From a bacterium (GTDB taxonomy: Bacteria; Verrucomicrobiota; Kiritimatiellia; CAIKKV01; CAITUY01): 64,000 nucleotides of DNA. A program made the translations under genes and the position numbers. Shown in pieces: positions 54,765-64,000 of this stretch. Every line of letters begins with the position of its first letter. Positions within the stretch are counted from its first letter, which is position 1. Below the pieces are notes generated by a model. The model was not told the DNA's origin and did not search any database. It worked only from the letters and a program-made list of their open reading frames with translations. The stretch spans positions 1 through 64,000 of the forward strand of contig JBAXWB010000010.1 of NCBI GenBank assembly GCA_037128595.1, read 5' to 3'.

Positions 54765-56820
54765 CGAGAAGCCGATCGATCAGTTTGATGCCGATGAACG
54801 GCGCCACGATCCCGCCAAGTCCATAGATCAGCATATTCTTCCGGAGGATGGCGGCGGCGCCGATCGCCTCGTACTTGACGCCGCGCAAGGCTAACGGAAT
54901 CAAGGCCACAATGATCAGGGCGTTGAACATGATGGCACTCAGAATGGCGCTTTCAGGGGAATGCAGATGCATGATATTCAGCTTTTCGAGAGGGCCGTGA
55001 CCGCCAGGATGTGCGGCATAGAGCAGGCCGAACATGGCTGGCAGAATGGCGAAATATTTGGCGACGTCATTCGCGATGCTGAAGGTGGTCAGGGCCCCAC
55101 GGGTCATAAGGAGTTGTTTGCCGATTTCAACCACCTCAATCAGTTTGGTCGGGTTACTATCCAGATCCACCATGTTCCCGGCTTCACGCGCCGCTTGGGT
55201 GCCGGTGTTCATGGCCACCCCGACGTCAGCCTGTGCAAGGGCCGGGGCATCATTGGTGCCGTCACCGATCATGGCGATCAGGCGGCCATCGGACTGCTCC
55301 TGGCGGATGCGCTGTAATTTATCCTCGGGTTTGGCCTGTGCAATGAAATCGTCCACCCCGGCCTCGGCGGCAATGGCGGCGGCGGTCAAGGGGTTATCTC
55401 CGGTGATCATGATGGTCCGTACGCCCATCTTCCGGAGCTGGGCAAATCGTTCACGGATGCCTCCTTTGACGATGTCCTTGAGCCGGATCACTCCCAGTAT
55501 GCGGTTGCCGTCAGCAACCACCAGTGGCGTGCCGCCCGAGCGGGCAATATCGGTCACCGTATCCTCCACGGCTTTCGGGTAGAGTCCGCCCTGAACCTCG
55601 ACAAACTGTTTCACGGCTTCGGCGGCCCCTTTGCGGATTTGGCGGGGATGGCCGGATAACGTGTCAGGAAAGTCCATGCCACTCATGCGGGTTTGTGCGC
55701 TGAAGGGGACGAAGTGGCCATGCGCCTCGGTTAACTCCCGTCCCCTCATTCCATATTGTTCCTTGACCAGGATGGCAATGGATCGGCCTTCCGGAGTCTC
55801 GTCGGCCAGTGAGGCGTAATGAGCGGCATCAGCCAGTTCTCCGGGCCGGACGCCGGGTGCAGGGACCAGTTCCGTGGCCATGCGGTTGCCCAGTGTGATC
55901 GTCCCCGTCTTGTCGAGAAGCAATACATCCACGTCGCCTGCCGCTTCCACTGCCCGTCCGCTGGTCGCCAGGACATTACGACGCATGAGCCGGTCGATGC
56001 CGGCAATTCCGATGGCGCTGAGCAACCCGCCAATGGTGGTGGGGATCAGGCAGACGATCAGGGCCATCAAGACCGGCAATGACGTCAGAACCACGCCGGA
56101 CTGGCCGGCCGCGCGTTCATTGAAGGCCGCGAAGGTTGGCAGTGTCAGGACGACCAGAATGAACAGGACGGTCAGGCTTATCAGGACGATATTGAGTGCG
56201 ATTTCATTCGGGGTCTTCTGCCGGCGCGCTCCTTCAATCATAGAGATCATCCGGTCCAGGAAGGAATGGCCCGGTTCCGCCGTGACCCGTACCACAATGC
56301 GGTCACTGATGACCCGCGTACCTCCGGTAACGGCGCTACGGTCACCGCCGCTCTCCCGGATGACTGGCGCGGATTCACCGGTAATGGCCGATTCATCCAC
56401 CGTAGCAATCCCCTCCACAATCTCGCCGTCGGCAGGGATGACATCCCCCGCCTCGCAGACAAAGAATTCACCTATTTTCAATTCATTGGCGGGCACCGCG
56501 TTTTCGGTGTCATGGTCGATGCGACGGGCCAGCGTCGTCGTTCTCATTTTGCGTAACGCGTCGGCATGTGCCTTGCCGCGCCCCTCGGCTAGGGCTTCGG
56601 CGAAGTTGGCAAACAGGCAGGTGAACCAGAGCCAGAGGGCGAGCTGGAGGTTGAACCCCGAGAACTGGTGGAGCAAGAACACGGTGGACAGGATGGAGCC
56701 GATCCAGACGACCAACATCACAGGGTTCTTGATCTCCTCACGGGGATGCAGTTTCAGGCAGGCACCAATCATGGCGAGGCGGACCAGTTCCGGATATTTG
56801 ATTTCAATTTTCGCGCTCAT
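54742..56820 (-). CDS. kdpB: KdpB, potassium-transporting P-type ATPase
   Basis: 692 aa. Membrane helices, the actuator motif [13 protein letters not shown], the phosphorylation site [13 protein letters not shown] (Asp), [11 protein letters not shown], and the hinge [22 protein letters not shown] are all present, so it should be active. It energises KdpA. Confidence 0.97.
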   Translation of the reverse strand: MSAKIEIKYPELVRLAMIGACLKLHPREEIKNPVMLVVWIGSILSTVFLLHQFSGFNLQLALWLWFTCLFANFAEALAEGRGKAHADALRKMRTTTLARRIDHDTENAVPANELKIGEFFVCEAGDVIPADGEIVEGIATVDESAITGESAPVIRESGGDRSAVTGGTRVISDRIVVRVTAEPGHSFLDRMISMIEGARRQKTPNEIALNIVLISLTVLFILVVLTLPTFAAFNERAAGQSGVVLTSLPVLMALIVCLIPTTIGGLLSAIGIAGIDRLMRRNVLATSGRAVEAAGDVDVLLLDKTGTITLGNRMATELVPAPGVRPGELADAAHYASLADETPEGRSIAILVKEQYGMRGRELTEAHGHFVPFSAQTRMSGMDFPDTLSGHPRQIRKGAAEAVKQFVEVQGGLYPKAVEDTVTDIARSGGTPLVVADGNRILGVIRLKDIVKGGIRERFAQLRKMGVRTIMITGDNPLTAAAIAAEAGVDDFIAQAKPEDKLQRIRQEQSDGRLIAMIGDGTNDAPALAQADVGVAMNTGTQAAREAGNMVDLDSNPTKLIEVVEIGKQLLMTRGALTTFSIANDVAKYFAILPAMFGLLYAAHPGGHGPLEKLNIMHLHSPESAILSAIMFNALIIVALIPLALRGVKYEAIGAAAILRKNMLIYGLGGIVAPFIGIKLIDRLLVAIHFVS

Positions 56821-56833
56821 CGTGCTGACTCCT

Positions 56834-58528
56834 TTAGAATACCCGCCCGGACATCATCAATCCATGCTCGACCATCGGCCCGAGGCAGAGGGCCGGGAAA
56901 AAGGTCAACGCCCCGACGATCACGATGATGCCCAGCAGAACCAGAGTGAACGTCAGGCCGTTGGTTGGAAATGTTCCCGGCGAGGCGGGAACGGTCTTCT
57001 TCGCAACCAGGCTCCCTGCGATGGCTAGCACGGCAAAGATGCATCCGAACCTGCCCAGGAACATGGCCGCTCCGAGCGTGAGGTTGTAGAATACGGTGTT
57101 GCCACTCAGGCCGGCGAAGGCACTGCCGTTGTTGGCCGAGCAGGATGAGTAGGCATAGAGGATTTCACTGAGGCCATGCGGTCCCGAATTAGCCGGACCC
57201 GCCAGTCCTGCCGACACGCTGGCCGCAAGGGCTGAACCCAGGAGAATCAGGATGTTGGGCAGAAGGATGGCTGCAGCCGCCCAGGCGGCTTCCCAGGCCT
57301 GGATTTTCTTGCCCAGGTATTCCGGTGTGCGTCCCACCATCAGTCCGGCAATGAACACGGCGATGAGCACATGCATCAGCATGCCATAGAGTCCGGCGCC
57401 GACACCGCCAAAGGCGATGCCTCCCAGCATCATATTCCAGAGCGGCATCAGGCCCGCGAGCGGCATGAAGCTGTCGTGCATGGAGTTCACGGCACCACAG
57501 GAGGTGCCGGTGGTGGCGGCGGCAAAGAGAACGCTGTTCATGACCCCGAATCGCAATTCCTTGCCTTCCAACTGAGGTAAGAGGTTGGCCGTAACAGGAT
57601 TAGGCTGCGACTCCGCCCACCATGCTACTGTGAAAGATCCTGCCAGCAGGATTAACATGACGCTGAAAAGGCACCAGGCATGACGTTTGTCGCCGATCAT
57701 CAGCCCGAAGGTGAAGACCAGGGATGCGGACACGATCAGAAGACCGTAGACCTCGATGAAATTTGCCAGCGGAGTGGGATTCTCGAGCGGATGGGCGCTG
57801 TTCTGCCCGAAAAAACCGCCGCCATTGGTGCCGAGTTGTTTGATGGCAATCTGGGAGGCGGCCGGGCCGAGCGGAATGACTTGTCGGGAGCCTTCCAGGG
57901 TTTGAGCCTCGGCATACCGGGACAGGGTTTGGGGGACTCCTTGGCTGACTAGGACGACGGCTATGCAAAGGGCGATGGGAAGAAGAACGTAAAGGGTGCT
58001 GCGGGTCAGATCCACCCAGAAATTGCCGAGCGACTGTGCGGAGGCACGGCGTAAGCCGCGAGTGAGTGCCAGCAATATGGCAATGCCGGTGGCTGCGCTC
58101 AAAAAGTTATGCACGGTAAGGCCGGCCATCTGAGTCAAATAGCTCAGAGTGGCTTCGCCCGAGTAGGCCTGCCAGTTCGTGTTGGTGATGAAGCTGATGG
58201 CGGTGTTCAAGGCCAGATCCCAGGGTACATTACCCATTTTCATGGGATTCAAAGGGAGCCAGGCCTGAGTCATCATCAGGATCAAGAGCGAGAGAAGGCC
58301 GATCAGGTTGAAAACCAATACTGTCCGGAAATACTGTTTCCAGGACATGTCCTCATCCGGATGGACCCCCCCAAGCCGGTAGATCATTTTTTCAAGGGGC
58401 ATCAGGAGCTTGGAAAGGAATGTGGACTCCCCCGCCAGGACCCGTGCCAGGTACTGCCCGAGCAACGGCGCCAATCCGACCAGTAAACTGAAGAACACGG
58501 CAAGTTCAATAAGATGATGTGGTTGCAT
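56834..58528 (-). CDS. kdpA: KdpA, potassium channel-like subunit
   Basis: 564 aa from ATG 58528; a TTG 18 bases earlier is open but unlikely. About ten membrane helices. The four selectivity-filter loops are recognisable: [38 protein letters not shown] and [11 protein letters not shown]. No kdpF was seen, which is common outside enterobacteria. 13 bases before kdpB. Confidence 0.96.
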   Translation of the reverse strand: MQPHHLIELAVFFSLLVGLAPLLGQYLARVLAGESTFLSKLLMPLEKMIYRLGGVHPDEDMSWKQYFRTVLVFNLIGLLSLLILMMTQAWLPLNPMKMGNVPWDLALNTAISFITNTNWQAYSGEATLSYLTQMAGLTVHNFLSAATGIAILLALTRGLRRASAQSLGNFWVDLTRSTLYVLLPIALCIAVVLVSQGVPQTLSRYAEAQTLEGSRQVIPLGPAASQIAIKQLGTNGGGFFGQNSAHPLENPTPLANFIEVYGLLIVSASLVFTFGLMIGDKRHAWCLFSVMLILLAGSFTVAWWAESQPNPVTANLLPQLEGKELRFGVMNSVLFAAATTGTSCGAVNSMHDSFMPLAGLMPLWNMMLGGIAFGGVGAGLYGMLMHVLIAVFIAGLMVGRTPEYLGKKIQAWEAAWAAAAILLPNILILLGSALAASVSAGLAGPANSGPHGLSEILYAYSSCSANNGSAFAGLSGNTVFYNLTLGAAMFLGRFGCIFAVLAIAGSLVAKKTVPASPGTFPTNGLTFTLVLLGIIVIVGALTFFPALCLGPMVEHGLMMSGRVF

Positions 58529-58584
58529 CACCCTATGCTGAAGCAATGCGCTGATAGAGTGTTAATCAAATAGCGGCGGAAAGA

Positions 58585-58601
58585 TGTAAAAATTATATAA
58601 A
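58585..58601 (-). promoter_or_regulatory. KdpE-box-like site before kdpA
   Basis: Minus-strand TTTATATAATTTTTACA, 57 bases upstream of kdpA, differs at three positions from the T-rich KdpE site of E. coli (TTTATACTTTTTTTACA, as I remember it). The position and likeness suggest that the KdpDE pair encoded downstream controls this promoter. Confidence 0.6.
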
Positions 58602-58638
58602 AATGGAGATCATTATCAACGCATGGCGGCCAGACGCC

Positions 58639-59196
58639 TCACTCAAACGACCGGGCGGCCGGGGGATGGGTATGCCGGCGGGTAAAGAGGAGCCAGGCGG
58701 CGAGGGTTTTGGCATCATCGATCAGGCCGCCGTCCACCATGGCCTCAAATTCCTCCCGGGTCAGGTATTCCACCGTGATCCGTTCATCCAGGTCGCCATT
58801 CGGGATTTCGGCGGTTTCCGAAAGTTCCGCAAAGAACAGGTGGATCAATTCATCCACATAACCCGGGGAGGGGTAGAGGCCGCCCAGGGAGTGGAGCGCG
58901 ATTACGTCATGCCCGGTTTCCTCCTTGATCTCGCGCGCGGCACAATCCTCGGGGCGTTCCTGAAGTTCCTTCCGGCCGGCAATCACTTCCAGGACCTCCC
59001 GCTCAATGGGTTTGCGGAACTGCCTCACAAAGACAAACCGGCCATCAGGCACCCGGGCGACGGCGGCAATGGCGCCGGGATGGCGGACGATTTCCCGGTA
59101 GGCGCGATGGCCGGGTTCAAGTTCAACCTGGAGGGTTTCCACCGAAATCATGCGGCCGGTGAAGACCGGCGTAATCGATATGGTTTTTTCATTCAT
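58639..59196 (-). CDS. NUDIX hydrolase, ADP-ribose pyrophosphatase-like
   Basis: 185 aa from ATG 59196. The NUDIX box G-x5-E-x7-R-E-x2-E-E-x-G is intact in GRKELQERPEDCAAREIKEETG (two short runs: GRKELQE and REIKEETG). The YPSPGYVDELIHLFFAE segment after it resembles ADP-ribose pyrophosphatases (NudF type). It lies upstream of kdpA on the same strand, with the KdpE-like site between them; functional connection not evident. Confidence 0.88.
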   Translation of the reverse strand: MNEKTISITPVFTGRMISVETLQVELEPGHRAYREIVRHPGAIAAVARVPDGRFVFVRQFRKPIEREVLEVIAGRKELQERPEDCAAREIKEETGHDVIALHSLGGLYPSPGYVDELIHLFFAELSETAEIPNGDLDERITVEYLTREEFEAMVDGGLIDDAKTLAAWLLFTRRHTHPPAARSFE

Positions 59197-59348
59197 AACG
59201 TGCTGACAACCTCTTGCGTGGAATCGTTCGAACTCATGCGCTTGATAAGAGAATTTGAACAGAAGTCGCGAAGAACGCAAAGAAAAGAATTATTTCTACC
59301 GCCGGAGGCGAAACAACATTCCCGCTTTGCGCACTCAGTCTTATCGAT

Positions 59349-59436
59349 ACTAACGCGCTTGACGGCGTCGGGTCCGCAGTTTTAGAGTGAGCCTGAAAAG
59401 GTAGTTCAACTACGAAACACGCGAAAGACGCGAAAA
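59349..59436. repeat. repeat-rich upstream region of the GH2 gene
   Basis: Contains GTAGTT-C-AACTAC, a 13-bp palindrome at 59401-59413, followed by two adjacent 9-bp units beginning ACGCGAAAG at 59419-59436 (second ending in A). A loop-like GCTTGACG flanked by ACGC/GCGT at 59353-59368 resembles a decayed copy of the hairpin at 31130. The rest of 59197-59450 shows no gene. Confidence 0.5.
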
Positions 59437-59450
59437 TAATATACTGATTT

Positions 59451-61667
59451 ATGAAGCATCCTGAACCTTTTCAGATGCTTTTAAACTGGCAAGTCGGCTG
59501 GACGTCCGATCCTGACCAAATTCCTGCGCGGTTTGTTCCTGCCACCGTACCCGGGGCTGTACAACTCGACTGGGCTGCGGCGGAAGGCTGGCCCCCGTAT
59601 TGGAAAGCGGAGAATTTCCTGGCCTACGGCTGGATGGAAGACGTTCACTGGATTTATCAGGCAAGGCTCAAGCGGCCGGCGCTTACTGCGGCACAACGCC
59701 TCGTTCTGGTCTGCGGCGGGGTGGATTATGCCTGCACCGTGCGGGTGGCCGGAGAGATCGTCCATGCGCAGGAAGGGATGTTTTCGCCCTTCACCGTTGA
59801 CCTCACCGGCGCACAGGAGGGGGCGCTCATCGAAATCAAGGTCGCCCCGGCCCCGAAGATTCTTGTGCCGGCCGAGGAGGACTCCGACCGGGGGCGGAAA
59901 GAAGCACGGCAGTCCTGCAAACCGGCGGTCGCCTATGGGTGGGATTTTCATCCCCGCCTGATTCCGCTGGGCATCTGGGAGGACACTTATCTTGAAGTCC
60001 GCAGCGCGACGGCCTGGATCGACCAGGTTGAGGTCACCTATGAGCTTGCTTCGGATTTTTCATCCGCTGACCTGCGCCTCGTGACAGACGGCTCCGCCCG
60101 GCACGTCCGCTGGACCCTGCTCAACCCTGAAAGGCAGGCGGTCGCCACCCGTGAGGGCGCGCCGGATACATTGGCGATCCACGTGGACAACCCCGCCCTC
60201 TGGTGGCCGAACACCGAGGGGACTCCGGCTCTATACACCAGTACGGTGGAGACGTTGGACGAGGCCGGTCGTGTGTTGCAGGTCTGCACCCAAAATGTCG
60301 GTTTGCGCCGGATCCGTCTCATCATGGCTCCAGGCCAGTTTGGGCGTACCGGGTATCCGGCCACCCAACCCCCGGTGCCGATCACCTTTGAAGTCAACGG
60401 ACGTGCTATCTTTGCCCGTGGCGCCAACTGGGTGTGTCCGGAAATTTTCCCCGGGACGCTCACGGCGGAACGCACCCGCGAGCAATTGGCGCTCTTTGCT
60501 GGAGCCAACCTCAATCTGCTCCGCTCCTGGGGTGGGGCGATTGTGAACAAGACCGCCTTTTTCGAGCAATGCGACGCGCTGGGAATCATGGTGTGGCAGG
60601 AGTTTCCGCTGGCCTGTAACCGCTATGACGGGACTCCGGCCTACCTCCGTGTGCTGGATCAGGAGTCGCGTGCGATTCTCCTTCGTCGGCGCCGTCATGC
60701 CTGCATCGCCATGTGGTGTGGTGGTAACGAGTTGTTCAATGGGTGGTCCGGGATGACCATGCAGGACCTTGCCCTGCGGTTATTGGATCGCAATTGTTAC
60801 GATCTAGACCCCAGCCGCCCCTACCTGCATACCTCCCCTATGCAAGGCATTCGCCATGGCAACTACCAGTTCCGGATGGGCATGCACCCCGAAGCCCAGA
60901 CGGTGTTTGATCTCTATCCCGCCAGCGAGGCCACGGCTTACATGGAGTTTGGTGTGCCGGGCCCGGCCGACGTGGCCAGTTTGGAAAAATGCCTGCCTGC
61001 CAATGAACTCTGGCCGGTGGGACCCACCCCCTCCTGGATCGCCCACCATGCGTTCGGGGCTTGGCCCACAAGCACATCCCATGCGTGGCTTTATCCTGAG
61101 GTGAGTGATCACTTTTTCGGCCCCTCGCACAGCTTGAAGCAACTAGTGGACCGCCTTCAACTCCTTCAAGCGGAAGGCTATAAGGCGATTTATGAGGAAG
61201 GGCGTCGGCAAAAGCCCGTCTGCAGTGCGCTCGCCTGCTGGGTTTTCAATGAACCCTGGCCGGCCGCCGCCAACAATTCCCTGATTACCTGGCCGAATGA
61301 GCCCAAGCCCGCCTACCATGCCGTTGCGGCCGCAAACCGGCCGGTGATGGCCAGCGCCCGCATTCCCCGCTTCGATTGGGTCCGCGGCGAAAAATTTTCC
61401 GCCACGCTGTTCCTCCTCAATGATTCCCCGCAGGCCATACTGCCGCTCAAGTTCAGCGTCAGGCTGGAGGCGGGCGGTCAGACCCTCGCCCTGGGACCCT
61501 GGTCGTGCCCCGGCACCGCCGCGAACACCCACTGCCCCGGTCCGGAAATCACCGGCACGGTCCCGGACTGGACGGGAGAAACCTTTGCTCTCTGCATCGA
61601 CGTGGCCGGACACCCCGCTTGGTCATCGCGCTACACGTTGGCATTCAAATCTGTGATGGGCGCCTGA
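59451..61667 (+). CDS. GH2 beta-mannosidase-like glycosidase
   Basis: 738 aa, no signal peptide. N-terminal sugar-binding jelly-roll (PATVPGAVQLDW, DVHWIYQARLKRP, GVDYACTVRVAGE), immunoglobulin-like domain, then the TIM barrel: acid/base Glu in CIAMWCGGNELFNGW and likely nucleophile Glu in TAYMEFGVPG. RGANWVCPEIFPG also matches beta-mannosidases. Slightly short for the family (~820). No clear ribosome site. Together with the GH38 alpha-mannosidase it points to mannose-containing glycans. Confidence 0.88.
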   Translation: MKHPEPFQMLLNWQVGWTSDPDQIPARFVPATVPGAVQLDWAAAEGWPPYWKAENFLAYGWMEDVHWIYQARLKRPALTAAQRLVLVCGGVDYACTVRVAGEIVHAQEGMFSPFTVDLTGAQEGALIEIKVAPAPKILVPAEEDSDRGRKEARQSCKPAVAYGWDFHPRLIPLGIWEDTYLEVRSATAWIDQVEVTYELASDFSSADLRLVTDGSARHVRWTLLNPERQAVATREGAPDTLAIHVDNPALWWPNTEGTPALYTSTVETLDEAGRVLQVCTQNVGLRRIRLIMAPGQFGRTGYPATQPPVPITFEVNGRAIFARGANWVCPEIFPGTLTAERTREQLALFAGANLNLLRSWGGAIVNKTAFFEQCDALGIMVWQEFPLACNRYDGTPAYLRVLDQESRAILLRRRRHACIAMWCGGNELFNGWSGMTMQDLALRLLDRNCYDLDPSRPYLHTSPMQGIRHGNYQFRMGMHPEAQTVFDLYPASEATAYMEFGVPGPADVASLEKCLPANELWPVGPTPSWIAHHAFGAWPTSTSHAWLYPEVSDHFFGPSHSLKQLVDRLQLLQAEGYKAIYEEGRRQKPVCSALACWVFNEPWPAAANNSLITWPNEPKPAYHAVAAANRPVMASARIPRFDWVRGEKFSATLFLLNDSPQAILPLKFSVRLEAGGQTLALGPWSCPGTAANTHCPGPEITGTVPDWTGETFALCIDVAGHPAWSSRYTLAFKSVMGA

Positions 61668-61782
61668 CCGCAGTGTGGCAAAGGATTTCCTTGCTCCTTT
61701 CCCTGCTGTTTTCTATAGTCCCGCATGTTTGTGCTGGCAAACGCTGGTAACGATTGACTGTAACTTATTGGGAGCGAATAAC

Positions 61783-62943
61783 ATGGATTATGGTTTAACT
61801 GAAGCGCAGGTGATGATTCGGGACCTTTGTCGGCAAGTGGCTCAGGAAAAGATCAAGCCGATTCGCGAACATTATGATGAAGCCAATGAATTTCCTCATG
61901 AAATCGTAAAGGTGTTTGCCGATGCGGACCTGTGCGGGGTCTATATCAGCGAGGAATACGGCGGCATGGGCGGCGGGATCATGGATCTGGCCGTGACGGT
62001 GGAAGAGCTCTCCAAGGTGTGTTCCGGCATTGCCTTGGCATTGGCCGCGACGGCGCTTGGCACCTTCCCGATCATCCTGTTCGGTACCCCTGACCAGAAG
62101 AAGGCCTATCTGCCCCGTATTGCGTCAGGCAAATCACTGGCGGCCTTCGGCTTGACCGAGGCGAACGCCGGCTCGGATGCCGGCGGCATCACCACCACCG
62201 CGGTGCTGGATGGCGACCACTATGTGCTGAACGGCACCAAGCAGTGGATCACCAACGGCGGTGAAGCTGAAATCTATACCGTGGTGGCGATGACCAACAA
62301 GGCCAAGGGCGCCCGTGGGGCCTCGGCGTTTATCGTGGAGAAAGGCACCCCCGGTTTCACCTTCGGTAAGAAGGAGAACAAGATGGGGATTCGCGCGAGC
62401 GCGACCCGCGAACTGGTGTTCCAGGATTGCCGCATTCCCAAGGCGAACCTGTTGGGCAAAGAAGGCATGGGCTTCATTGTGGCCATGAAGACGCTGGACA
62501 GCTCCCGTCCCGGTGTTGCCGCCCAGGCGCTCGGTATTGCTGCCGGCGCGCTGGATGAAGCGGTCGCCTACAGCCGTCAACGCCGTCAGTTCGGCAAGCC
62601 GATCGGCTCATTCCAGGGGGTTCAGTTCATGCTGGCGGATATGGCCACGCAGGTGGAAGCTGCCCGCGCCCTGATTTATGCCGCCGCCCGCTACATTGAC
62701 AGCGGCGCCAAGGACATCAGCAAGGTCTCGGCCATGTGCAAGCTGTTTGCGTCCGATACCGCAATGAAGGTGACCACCGATGCCGTGCAGATCCTGGGTG
62801 GATACGGCTACATGAAGGAATATCCCGTTGAGAAGATGATGCGTGACGCGAAGATCACGCAGATCTACGAAGGCACCAATCAGATCCAGCGCGAAGTGAT
62901 CGCCTTGAACCTGATCAAGGAATCCGCCGCGGCAAAGAAATGA
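61783..62943 (+). CDS. acyl-CoA dehydrogenase (short-chain/butyryl type)
   Basis: 386 aa from ATG 61783 with GGGAG upstream; the frame runs earlier to 61675 but without homology. FAD-binding and substrate residues include AFGLTEANAGSDAGG and QWITNGGEA; the catalytic base Glu is in QIYEGTNQIQRE. Length and motif match butyryl-CoA dehydrogenases, which oxidise acyl-CoA to enoyl-CoA and pass electrons to ETF. No etfAB or other beta-oxidation gene is in the window. Confidence 0.93.
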   Translation: MDYGLTEAQVMIRDLCRQVAQEKIKPIREHYDEANEFPHEIVKVFADADLCGVYISEEYGGMGGGIMDLAVTVEELSKVCSGIALALAATALGTFPIILFGTPDQKKAYLPRIASGKSLAAFGLTEANAGSDAGGITTTAVLDGDHYVLNGTKQWITNGGEAEIYTVVAMTNKAKGARGASAFIVEKGTPGFTFGKKENKMGIRASATRELVFQDCRIPKANLLGKEGMGFIVAMKTLDSSRPGVAAQALGIAAGALDEAVAYSRQRRQFGKPIGSFQGVQFMLADMATQVEAARALIYAAARYIDSGAKDISKVSAMCKLFASDTAMKVTTDAVQILGGYGYMKEYPVEKMMRDAKITQIYEGTNQIQREVIALNLIKESAAAKK

Positions 62944-62970
62944 GTCGTTTAAGAGCAAGGTCTTGAGTGA

Positions 62971-63010
62971 CGGGCCGGCACGCTGAAGAGCAGGCCGGCC
63001 CGTTTTTTTT
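62971..63010 (+). terminator. rho-independent terminator after the acyl-CoA dehydrogenase gene
   Basis: 9-bp GC stem CGGGCCGGC / GCCGGCCCG (62971-62979 and 62994-63002), 14-nt loop, followed by eight T. It ends 28 bases after the stop codon. Confidence 0.93.
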
Positions 63011-63016
63011 AGTCGT

Positions 63017-64000
63017 ATGAGCCCTTCAGTCAATATGCTCCGGCAGATCCGGATGTTCGTCACCGATGCCGATGGCACCCTGATGGGGCATCGCCGGGAG
63101 TTTGACCAATACCGCTCGTTACGTAACCGGATTGCCGAGCTCCGCACGAGCTATGGGGTCATCTGGGTGGTCTGCACGGGACGCAGTCTGAGCGGCTATA
63201 AGCATATTTTCAGGCCCATGCGCATCTTTGGCATCTCGCCGGATTTCGTGATCGTCAATCATGCCTATATCTTTGAATGCAAAAAATGGGGGTTTCTGCC
63301 GCATTGGATCTGGAACCTGCGGATCCTCTGGCTTGAGTGGCGGGATGAACTCATTGTCCGGCGGGCGCTGCCGAAAATCCGGAAGGCCGTCCTGTCCCAG
63401 AATCCGTTTGCCCGGGTGATGGTGTCCAACCGGCAACGGTTGACTTTCCGGTTTGATGACGACAGTGCTGCCTCATTCGGGGCCGAGGTGCTCCGCGCAG
63501 AAGTCAAACCCTACCGGTATCTCCAGATGTTTCAGTCGGCCGGGGAGATCAGTGTGCGCGTGATCCCGTTTACCAAGGGACTGGCCGTAACGGAACTGGC
63601 CCGGCATCTGGGGATCGCCAACGCCCAGATTCTGGTGGTCGGTGATGGCCATAACGACATCAGTATGATGGAAATCGATCCGCCGTGTTTCACCGCCTGC
63701 CCGGCCAATGCGGCCCCTGAAGTGGTGGAGACGGTCCACCGGACCCATGGACATATTGCCTCAGAACGGAATCTGGACGGGGTGATGGAGGTGTTGAGGG
63801 CGTATGAACGGGGGGAGCTCAATGATCAGCTCCCTGCGGATTGGGAAGCGTCCGAGGTTCCCTCGTCGACACGACCTCGTTCACGTGGAATAAGCGGAGT
63901 GATGGGAACCACGATTTTGCTAGCACTGATTCTGTATACGACCCTGCTGGTCGTGGCCACCTTTATCCACTTTCCGGGGAGAGGCCTGATTTTGAAGCCT
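63017..64000 (+). CDS. HAD-family phosphatase-like protein with C-terminal membrane segment (partial)
   Basis: 328 codons are visible and the frame is open at the window end. Motif I FVTDADGTLMG has both Asp residues; motif IV reads VGDGHNDISMME. The cap and core fit the Cof/sucrose-phosphatase-like subfamily. After residue ~265 an unusual extension follows, with a membrane segment (TILLALILYTTLLVVATFI) near residue 300, so the enzyme appears tethered to the membrane. Further domains may lie beyond the window. Confidence 0.8.
   Translation, partial: MSPSVNMLRQIRMFVTDADGTLMGHRREFDQYRSLRNRIAELRTSYGVIWVVCTGRSLSGYKHIFRPMRIFGISPDFVIVNHAYIFECKKWGFLPHWIWNLRILWLEWRDELIVRRALPKIRKAVLSQNPFARVMVSNRQRLTFRFDDDSAASFGAEVLRAEVKPYRYLQMFQSAGEISVRVIPFTKGLAVTELARHLGIANAQILVVGDGHNDISMMEIDPPCFTACPANAAPEVVETVHRTHGHIASERNLDGVMEVLRAYERGELNDQLPADWEASEVPSSTRPRSRGISGVMGTTILLALILYTTLLVVATFIHFPGRGLILKP

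Noticed and set aside
55874-57028. 384-codon rightward frame across kdpB/kdpA
   Set aside because: Antisense to conserved P-type ATPase motifs; Arg/Ser/Thr-rich artefact.
59401-59413. GTAGTT-C-AACTAC as a third copy of the AACAACTA/TAGTTGTT operator
   Set aside because: Half-sites are in the opposite order and spacing is one base instead of five, so it is probably another site.

Overview
The window reads as one contiguous stretch of a GC-rich chromosome from a carbohydrate-degrading bacterium. Several uroporphyrinogen-decarboxylase-like methyltransferases, a corrinoid protein, many secreted or cytosolic glycosidases, and small accessory islands resemble the Kiritimatiellota/Lentisphaerae/Verrucomicrobiota part of the PVC group. 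That placement is inferred from gene content only: no rRNA or ribosomal protein gene is present. No CRISPR array and no intact insertion sequence was seen.

Region 1 (0-19.2 kb) is a sugar locus read mostly rightward. It holds two URO-D-family proteins, L-rhamnose mutarotase, a GH95-like enzyme, a leftward RelE/Phd toxin-antitoxin pair, and a leftward secreted GH42-like protein. It continues with an MFS transporter, a third URO-D protein with an intact zinc site, a GH38 alpha-mannosidase, a D-lyxose/mannose isomerase, a PfkB kinase, a mannitol-dehydrogenase-family enzyme, a CBM9-like protein and a corrinoid protein. The genes from the MFS transporter to the corrinoid protein are tightly packed, several with ATGA or GTGA overlaps. 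The same inverted repeat (AACAACTA-N5-TAGTTGTT) precedes the first gene and sits in the MFS/secreted-enzyme divergent promoter, so one regulator probably controls both. The best reading is a mannose/rhamnose-type glycan pathway with a built-in corrinoid methyl-transfer step, possibly O-demethylation of methylated sugars.

Region 2 (19.2-25.1 kb) is an accessory stretch with small zinc-ribbon and HU-like genes, a TIR protein followed by a caspase-like protease (layout of type IV Thoeris), an excisionase-like HTH, a broken RecG-like gene, and an ImmA/IrrE metallopeptidase with a small partner. It ends at the 5' half of a tRNA-Leu gene.

Region 3 (25.1-34.5 kb) returns to polysaccharide degradation: two secreted TIM-barrel proteins, a GH78-like rhamnosidase and a Sel1-repeat protein. 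A cluster of three hairpins with the same loop lies before the rhamnosidase.

Region 4 (34.6-41 kb) starts with an HTH gene and tRNA-Phe, then an AT-richer run of small hypothetical genes, a frameshifted response regulator, a lone CBM48 protein and a degraded integrase near a partial copy of the tRNA-Phe T-arm. It looks like a decayed tRNA-borne island. A Fic protein follows.

Region 5 (41-58.6 kb) is signalling and transport: two PAS histidine kinases, a MacAB/TolC-like efflux operon, and kdpABC-kdpDE for high-affinity potassium uptake with a KdpE-box-like site in front of kdpA. Region 6 (58.6-64 kb) holds a NUDIX hydrolase, a GH2 beta-mannosidase-like enzyme, an acyl-CoA dehydrogenase with a strong terminator, and a HAD phosphatase-like gene that runs off the window.
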